From Aureimonas sp. SK2 (GTDB lineage: Bacteria > Pseudomonadota > Alphaproteobacteria > Rhizobiales > Rhizobiaceae), in assembly GCF_029813115.1 (NCBI RefSeq), contig NZ_JAPZDS010000002.1:1-64000 (forward strand): a stretch of 64,000 bases of DNA, given 5' to 3'. Every line of letters begins with the position of its first letter. Positions within the stretch are counted from its first letter, which is position 1. Under the pieces are notes generated by a model. The model searched no databases. It saw only the letters and a program-made list of their open reading frames with translations, and was not told where the DNA came from. The position numbers and the translations under genes are program-made. This document shows, piece by piece, positions 58,680-64,000 of the stretch.

Positions 58680-59795
58680 CTACCGCTCCCCGATCTCCAC
58701 CGGCACCATGACGATGTCCCGGTCCGGGCCGATCTCGCAGCCGTCGAGGCGGGCGCGCACGAAGGTGAGGGCGGGATGGTCGCCGACCTCGGCGAAGTTG
58801 CGGTCGGGGCTCGCCGGATCGATCAGCGCGGGATAGCCGATCGGACGCTCCGGCGCGCACGGGGTGCCGCTTCCCATCAGCGGTGCCTCGAGGAGGAGCG
58901 CCGGCCCCCGCCATTGGAGGAGGTCGGGACTGGTCGCATAGTAGACGCCGGTGCGCTCCACCCCGGCCGCGTCCGCCCGGCGACCTTTCATGGTGGCGAT
59001 CCATTGGCCGGACGCCCGGTGGCGGGTAAGGCTGGTGACGGGCCAGGGCAGGCTGGCCGGGTCGATCGGGTCGCACAGATGCGCGCCCGGATCGAGCTCC
59101 CGGGCATAGGGGTCGGCGAAGCGGGTGCGGAAGGCGCCCTGCGACCACGCCCGCCAACGCGAGGCATCGGCGAGGTCGTCGGTGCGCAGGAGACAGTTGC
59201 CGGAGCGCTGGGGCGGCGGCGCGACGACGTTGGCCATCATCGCGAAGCCGCCCTGCACCGCCACGATGTTGGTCGGCTCGAACAGGCCCGCGTGGCCCCC
59301 GCGCGTCTCGGCCGCCCGGCGCGGCAAGGCGGCGACGAGGCGCGTCTCGGCCGCCCGGAAGCTCGCGCCCCCGTCGGTCGAGACGGCCGCGGTCAGCGTG
59401 TTGTACCAGCAGGCTTCGGCCTCGTCGGGGCCGCAGACGCCGGCGAGATGCCCGCGATACTCGTCGTGCACGATCGCATGGACCGTGCGCCCGTCGGGCG
59501 AGAAGGTGCTGGCGATCCAGCTCCGGTTGTCGAAGGAGGCGGGGTCGTCCCGGCCGCCGCCCTCGAAGGCGACCGCGCAAGGGTGCGAGAGCGAGGCGAA
59601 GTCCGGACCCCGGAGTGGCCGCGCGCGGTGGTGGCTCTGGAAGAGGTGGATCGTTCCGGCCGCGTCGCGGAAGGCGCGGCTCGGCGTGTCGGGAATGTCC
59701 CATGTCTCGCAGGCGTCGCGCCCGTGGTCGAAGAGGAGGCGCTCCTCGCCGGGGCGCACCGACAGGCTGAGGGCCGGCGGCTTGCCTGCCGCCAC
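58680..59795 (-). CDS. Secreted sialidase-like beta-propeller protein
   Basis: 371 residues from GTG 59795, but this start cuts a signal sequence. The frame is open upstream, and a CTG at 59898-59900, seven bases after GAGGGGAG, would add FKKAASRFAPP then the hydrophobic LGGTLAAGLLAGAG core. The mature part has repeated beta blades (STFSPDGRTVHAI, AAVSTDGGASF, VYYATSPDLLQW) like sialidase or GH43-type propellers; SDGG-like boxes (STDGGASF) are the Asp-box hint. Glycoside hydrolase activity is possible but not proven. It lies between brnTA and the type I exporter. Confidence 0.75.
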   Translation of the reverse strand: MAAGKPPALSLSVRPGEERLLFDHGRDACETWDIPDTPSRAFRDAAGTIHLFQSHHRARPLRGPDFASLSHPCAVAFEGGGRDDPASFDNRSWIASTFSPDGRTVHAIVHDEYRGHLAGVCGPDEAEACWYNTLTAAVSTDGGASFRAAETRLVAALPRRAAETRGGHAGLFEPTNIVAVQGGFAMMANVVAPPPQRSGNCLLRTDDLADASRWRAWSQGAFRTRFADPYARELDPGAHLCDPIDPASLPWPVTSLTRHRASGQWIATMKGRRADAAGVERTGVYYATSPDLLQWRGPALLLEAPLMGSGTPCAPERPIGYPALIDPASPDRNFAEVGDHPALTFVRARLDGCEIGPDRDIVMVPVEIGER

Positions 59796-60042
59796 CCCCG
59801 CGCCCGCAAGGAGCCCGGCCGCCAGCGTGCCGCCGAGGACGCGGGCCTTGGGCCTATGCCCGGCCGGCGGGGCGAAGCGCGATGCGGCCTTTTTAAACAG
59901 AGCTTTACTCCCCTCGTGTCATTTTTCGTCGAATGCCCGATGCCGCGTCCCGTGCGCCGGCCCCGGGAGAACGGCGGCCGGGCGGCTTCGATCCAGCCCG
60001 TCCGGACCCGCGATCCGGCGGGGAGAGAAAGGAACGGGCCAT

Positions 60043-60147
60043 ATGCGCGATCCCCGGCCGACCGGGAAGCGCCAGGGGGCGGGAGGCGACGCGCCGTTCG
60101 GGCGCCGCGCCTTGCCGTGCCCCGAGGGCGGAAGGGGAGGCGGATGA
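60043..60147 (+). CDS. Possible 34-residue leader peptide before the type I exporter
   Basis: ATG 60043, after AAAGGAA, starts a 34-codon basic frame whose TGA overlaps the exporter ATG (GGATGA). Could couple translation. Low-complexity sequence and no homology cue, so chance is a serious alternative. Confidence 0.25.
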   Translation: MRDPRPTGKRQGAGGDAPFGRRALPCPEGGRGGG

Positions 60148-61877
60148 AGCCCGTCCTGTCCTCGCCGCTCCTCGGCATCGTCCGCTCGATGTCGCTCGGC
60201 TACGTCAACCTCTTCGCCTTCGGCTTCTTCCTGCCGTTCCTGTTCATGGCCATGTCGCTGGTGCCCATGAGCATCGTGGAGCGCGTCGGCACCAGCCGCA
60301 ACGCCTCGACGCTGATCACCCTCCTCATGATCGCGGCCGTCGTCGCGGCGACCTACACGATCATGGAGCAGATCCGCGCCCAGGTGCTGGAGCGGATGGG
60401 CCTGGAGATCGACGAGCGCCTGACCCGCGTCTGCTTCGACGCGGTGAACCGGGGGCAGGGCCGCGCCAACGCGCCCGCCGCCCAGGCGCTGGCCGATCTC
60501 CAGACCGTGCGCCGCTTCCTGTGCGGCCCTTCGCTGTCGGCGGTGGTCGACGCCTTCTGGTCGCCGCTCTTCGTCCTGGCCATGTTCTTCATCAGCGCCC
60601 CCTTCGGCTTCCTGATGCTCGGGCTCCTTTCCTTCTCGGCCGCCATGTCGGTGGCCACCCACTACTGGGTCGCGGGGCACCTGGCGACCGCGCAGCGGTT
60701 CGACGTGGAGGCCAACGAGTTCGGTCTCGCCGTGTCGCGCAACGCCGAGGCGCTGCGCGTCATGGGCATGCTGCCGGCGCTGACCGAGCGCTGGTACGCG
60801 CTCCACCGCGACGGCCTCGGCTGGCGGGGCCTCGCCCAGTCGCGTGCGGCCCTGATCGGCCTCGTGCCGCGCATGGTCCAGAACGCACAGATGATCGTGG
60901 TCTACGGGCTCGGCGGCTTCCTGTTTCTGACCGACCGCATCCAGCTGTCCGTGCTCTTCGTGGTGCTGATGGTGATGATGCGCGCCCAGGGGCCGCTCCA
61001 GTACATCATCGGCAACTGGAGCCAGATCCAGTCCTTCGTCTCGGCCGCGCGCCGCCTCGACGCGCTGCTGCGCGGCATCGAGGAGGCGCCCCATCCGCTG
61101 TCGCTGCCCGCGCCGTCCGGCGAGCTGAAGGTCACGCGCCTCGTCGGCGGGCCGCCGGGCATGGGCAAGCCGGTCATCAACGACGTGTCCTTCTCGCTGG
61201 CGCCCGGCCGGATCCTGGGCGTCGTCGGCCCGAGCGGCGCGGGCAAGTCCTGCCTGTCGCGGCTCGTCACCGGCATCTGGAAGCCGGCGCGCGGCACGAT
61301 CGTCTTCGGCGAGCAGGACCTGTCGCACTGGGACCCGGACGAACTCGGCCGCCATGTCGGCTACGTGCCGCAGGACGTCGAGTTCCTGCCCGGCACGATC
61401 GCCGAGAACATCGCGCGCTTCGATCCGGCCGCCACCAGCGAGAAGATCCTCCAGGCGGTGGAGCTCGCCGGCATCCACGACATCATGCGCGGCCTGCCCG
61501 AAGGCTATGCCACGCGGCTCAGCGGCCCCGGCGGCCACGTCCTGTCGGGCGGCCAGCGCCAGCGCGTGGCGCTGGCGCGTGCGGTCTACGGGAGCCCGCG
61601 CCTCGTGGTCCTGGACGAGCCGAACTCCAACCTCGACGCCGGCGCCGAGCAGGTGCTCGGGCGCACCATGCAGCGCCTGCGCGACGATGGGGCGGCGGTG
61701 ATCGTCGTCTCGCACCGCATCAGCCTCCTCGGCTTCTGCGACGATCTCCTCGTGCTCAACGAGGGCGTCGTCCAGGCGATCGGCTCGCGCGAGCGCATCT
61801 TCAACCGCCTGCCGCGCTTCCGCGACGCGCCGCAGGCGCCGGTCCTCGACCTCCAGCGCACGGGGACCGGCGGATGA
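60144..61877 (+). CDS. Type I secretion ABC transporter ATPase/permease (PrtD family)
   Basis: 577 residues from ATG 60144 (AGGGGAGG upstream). Six-helix membrane domain (about 20-310), then the nucleotide-binding domain: Walker A GPSGAGKS (362-369), Q-loop in GYVPQDVEFL, signature LSGGQRQR, Walker B RLVVLDEPNSNLD, and switch His in VVSHRI. The length and lack of an N-terminal peptidase match PrtD/HlyB-like exporters of RTX proteases and adhesins. It forms the inner-membrane part with the membrane fusion protein at 61874. No outer-membrane TolC partner in the window. Confidence 0.92.
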   Translation: MKPVLSSPLLGIVRSMSLGYVNLFAFGFFLPFLFMAMSLVPMSIVERVGTSRNASTLITLLMIAAVVAATYTIMEQIRAQVLERMGLEIDERLTRVCFDAVNRGQGRANAPAAQALADLQTVRRFLCGPSLSAVVDAFWSPLFVLAMFFISAPFGFLMLGLLSFSAAMSVATHYWVAGHLATAQRFDVEANEFGLAVSRNAEALRVMGMLPALTERWYALHRDGLGWRGLAQSRAALIGLVPRMVQNAQMIVVYGLGGFLFLTDRIQLSVLFVVLMVMMRAQGPLQYIIGNWSQIQSFVSAARRLDALLRGIEEAPHPLSLPAPSGELKVTRLVGGPPGMGKPVINDVSFSLAPGRILGVVGPSGAGKSCLSRLVTGIWKPARGTIVFGEQDLSHWDPDELGRHVGYVPQDVEFLPGTIAENIARFDPAATSEKILQAVELAGIHDIMRGLPEGYATRLSGPGGHVLSGGQRQRVALARAVYGSPRLVVLDEPNSNLDAGAEQVLGRTMQRLRDDGAAVIVVSHRISLLGFCDDLLVLNEGVVQAIGSRERIFNRLPRFRDAPQAPVLDLQRTGTGG

Positions 61878-63232
61878 GCGCCCTGCGGCCGCTGGCCGCC
61901 CAACCCGCCGGCGCCCCCGCGCCCTTGCTGCTCGGGGCGCCGGCCCCCAACACCAACTGGCGCCGGTCGCTGCGCACCGGCTGGATCGTGCTCGGCCTGT
62001 CGGTCGGCCTGTGCGGCGGCTGGGCGGCCTTCGCCCATGTCAACGCGGCGGTGGTGACGGCCGGGACCTTCGCGGTGGAATCGTACCGCCAGACGATCCA
62101 GCATCTGGAAGGCGGCATCGTGGAGGAGATCCTGGCGCGCGACGGCGACCGGGTGGAGGCGGGCCAGGTGCTCCTGCGCCTCGACACGACGCGCAGCCAG
62201 GCCGCCGCCGCCGCCGCCGCGCAGGCGCTGGCCGGCGCGCTCGCCACCGAAGCCCGCCTCGTCGCCCAGCGGGACCTGGCCGACTACATGGTCCTGCCCG
62301 AGGAGGCGGCCTCGCTCATGCGCGGCCTCGATGGGGGCGAGCTGCAGGACAACTATCGCGAGTTCGAGGAGCGGCGTCAGGTCCTGGCCGGCTCGCTGGA
62401 GCTTCTCGACACGCAAGCGCGCCAGGCGCGCAACGAGATTGCCCAGACCAAGCTCGACGCGCAAGCGGCCTCAGATCAGCTCTCCAGCATCGCGCGCGAG
62501 CTGAAGAGCGTGAAGCCGCTCTACGACAAGGGCCTCGTCGCGCTCAGCCGCGTCACCACCCTCGACCGTCAGAAGGCGCAATACGAGGGCGTGATCCGCA
62601 AGAGCCGCAACGACGAGCGGAAGGGCATGGACAAGCTGGCCGAGATCGACCTCAAGCGCGAGGCGCTGCGCAAGGAGTATCGGCAGGAGGCCTCGGCCAA
62701 GCTGATCGAGGTCGGACGCCAGATCGCCTCGCTCCGCCAGGAGCGGCAGGTGGCGCTCGACCTCCTGTCGCGCTCGGCCATCCGCTCGCCCGTGGCCGGC
62801 ACCGTCCAGTCCTCGCGCGCCTTCACGGTGGGCGGCGTGGTGCGTCCCGGCGAGCCGATCCTGGAAGTGGTGCCCGAGGGCGAGGAGATGCGCGTGCGCG
62901 TGCGCATCCCCCCGGCCGAGATCGACCGGGTCCACGAAGGCATGATGGTCGAGGTCCATCCGGGCTCCTTGATGAAGTACCGCCGCGAGAAGGTGACGGG
63001 TCGTCTCGTCGGCCTGTCGCGCGACACGGTGGCCGGCCCCGACCCGGCCCAGCCGCCGGCCTACGCCGCCGAGGTCGAGATCGACCAGTCCACCCTGCCT
63101 GCAGAGGTGCGCGGCCGGCTGGTCGCCGGCATGGCCGCCTCCGTGGTGATCCCGACGGAAGGGCGCTCGGTGCTCGAATACCTGATGGAACCGGTGCTCA
63201 AGAACGTCGAGGAATCGCTGCGCGAGCGGTGA
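61874..63232 (+). CDS. Type I secretion membrane fusion protein (HlyD/PrtE family)
   Basis: 452 residues from ATG 61874, overlapping the ATPase stop. One N-terminal membrane helix (about 35-57), a beta-barrel/lipoyl segment (VESYRQTIQHLEGGIVEEIL), a long coiled coil (about 100-310), the second lipoyl half (IRSPVAGTVQSSRAFTVGG) and C-terminal barrel (VEVEI-type region, VLEYLMEPVLKN). It spans the periplasm between ATPase and TolC. Candidate cargoes nearby are the RTX-like and Hint proteins. Confidence 0.93.
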   Translation: MSALRPLAAQPAGAPAPLLLGAPAPNTNWRRSLRTGWIVLGLSVGLCGGWAAFAHVNAAVVTAGTFAVESYRQTIQHLEGGIVEEILARDGDRVEAGQVLLRLDTTRSQAAAAAAAQALAGALATEARLVAQRDLADYMVLPEEAASLMRGLDGGELQDNYREFEERRQVLAGSLELLDTQARQARNEIAQTKLDAQAASDQLSSIARELKSVKPLYDKGLVALSRVTTLDRQKAQYEGVIRKSRNDERKGMDKLAEIDLKREALRKEYRQEASAKLIEVGRQIASLRQERQVALDLLSRSAIRSPVAGTVQSSRAFTVGGVVRPGEPILEVVPEGEEMRVRVRIPPAEIDRVHEGMMVEVHPGSLMKYRREKVTGRLVGLSRDTVAGPDPAQPPAYAAEVEIDQSTLPAEVRGRLVAGMAASVVIPTEGRSVLEYLMEPVLKNVEESLRER

Positions 63233-63262
63233 GGGGCGGACCTCGCTCCCCTGTCCGAAAGG

Positions 63263-63991
63263 TCAGGCCCTGGAATCGTCCTGCCAGCGCGCGGCGAAGG
63301 GGGCCGTGGGCAGGCCCTGGCCCGTCAGATAGGCCGGGGGAAGGAGAGCCTCCAGCCCGGCCGCGTCCAGCCGCTCGATCCGTCCGAAGAGCTGGCGCTC
63401 CACGCACATGCGCACGAGGCGCAGGCCGAAGCCCGGAAGGCAGGGGCGTTCGCCTTGCGCGCCCGGGAGCCGCCAGGTCAGGCGCACGCCCCCCGGCTCG
63501 ACGGCGGTACGCAGCACCGCCCCGTCGGCATGGTTCCGACCGTGCCGGCGCTGGTTCACGCTGAGTTCGTGCAGTACCTGCGCCATCGGGGCGACGGCCT
63601 CGGCCCGCAGATGGATCTCCCGCCCCTCGAAGACGATGGGCAGGCCTTCTGCCTCGCTCGTCCGGCGCACGAGGTCCGACAGGGCGACGGGCGACCATTC
63701 GGCATGGGACAGGAGGTCGTGCGCCCGCGACAGGGCCATGATGCGCCCGGTGGTCTTGCGCGCCAGCGCCTCGTCGCCGCCCGAGCGGATCGTCTGGTTG
63801 ACCACCGCCAGAAGCACGCTCAGCGTGTTGCGGACGCGGTGGTTGAGTTCGGCCAGCAGGAGATCGCGCGTCCGGTTGCGCTCGAGGAGGGAGGCGTCGG
63901 AGGCGCGCAGGGCCGCGGCGATCGCCTCCAGCTCGCGCACATGCCCCGGCCGACGCTCCGGGGCGGTGCCCGTACCGGTCGCGGCCGCCAT
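63263..63991 (-). CDS. HWE/HisKA_2-type sensor histidine kinase (5' end may lie outside window)
   Basis: 242 residues from ATG 63991; the frame remains open to the window end, so the full gene may start beyond it. A coiled-coil linker leads to LLAELNHRVRNTLSVLLAVV with the phosphorylated His, typical of HWE kinases. The catalytic domain is short: an N-box ELSVNQRRHGR, no obvious DDG-type G1 box, and a GFGLRLVRM G2-like stretch. A PAS sensor would normally precede it. Convergent with the exporter operon. The imperfect hairpin CCTGTCC-GAAA-GGTCAGG near 63250-63267 lies between the two. Confidence 0.75.
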   Translation of the reverse strand: MAAATGTGTAPERRPGHVRELEAIAAALRASDASLLERNRTRDLLLAELNHRVRNTLSVLLAVVNQTIRSGGDEALARKTTGRIMALSRAHDLLSHAEWSPVALSDLVRRTSEAEGLPIVFEGREIHLRAEAVAPMAQVLHELSVNQRRHGRNHADGAVLRTAVEPGGVRLTWRLPGAQGERPCLPGFGLRLVRMCVERQLFGRIERLDAAGLEALLPPAYLTGQGLPTAPFAARWQDDSRA

Positions 63992-64000
63992 GGCCTGCAG

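Overview
The window is high-GC DNA with densely packed, often overlapping genes (many ATGA or GTGA stop/start overlaps). It looks chromosomal and alphaproteobacterial, most likely Hyphomicrobiales (Rhizobiales). The basis is the polyamine-type ABC cassette with HyuAB-like genes, a che operon opened by a STAS gene, SapC and Hint proteins beside a PrtDE-type type I exporter, and an HWE-type sensor kinase. This taxonomic placement is inference. No rRNA, tRNA, CRISPR array, transposase or phage gene was seen.

Layout. (1) 0-14.7 kb is a catabolic locus for an amine or cyclic amide. A leftward run goes from an XRE-cupin regulator through a four-gene spermidine/putrescine-type ABC importer, an orphan PxpA, a class III aminotransferase and a cupin-SnoaL protein. 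A HisD-like dehydrogenase is divergent. HyuB and HyuA (hydantoinase/oxoprolinase) and an AraC regulator follow. (2) 14.9-21.6 kb: a GntR/FCD regulator, a class III PLP phospho-lyase-type enzyme divergent from an APH-type kinase (a kinase/phospho-lyase pair for an amino alcohol such as hydroxylysine or ethanolamine), then a CaiB-type CoA-transferase, glutaryl-CoA dehydrogenase and a LysR regulator (gcdR-gcdH-gcdG-like). Three similar palindromes mark probable GntR operators. (3) 22.1-34.1 kb: a complete che operon (STAS, CheY, CheA, CheW, MCP, MCP, CheW, CheR, CheB, degenerate soluble MCP-like protein). (4) 34.1-36.3 kb: YeeE-type sulfur transporter and periplasmic rhodanese. (5) 36.5-58.1 kb: a large surface-glycan or S-layer-type locus. 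It holds several glycosyltransferases, a TPR-glycosyltransferase, a Hint-domain protein, an RTX-like protein broken by an amber codon, two SapC proteins, recurring GW-type beta modules and a polysaccharide pyruvyl transferase. (6) 58.1-64 kb: BrnA antitoxin with a frameshifted brnT, a beta-propeller secreted protein with a likely CTG start, a type I secretion ABC ATPase and membrane fusion protein, and the end of an HWE histidine kinase.

How it fits together. Regions 1 and 2 are nutrient uptake and degradation modules, each with local regulators. Region 3 is a self-contained chemosensory pathway with two recently duplicated receptors. Regions 5 and 6 look like one programme for making, decorating and exporting cell-surface protein and glycan: the type I exporter genes sit near two proteins of the kind such exporters carry (Hint and RTX).

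The most unusual signals are these. A family of short intergenic elements has a conserved core but copy-specific, mutually complementary terminal stems; two clear copies and one degenerate copy lie inside the first operon. Two tandem MCPs differ by matched 14-residue insertions in both arms of the signalling hairpin. Several genes appear damaged or atypically started (RTX amber, brnT frameshift, CTG start).
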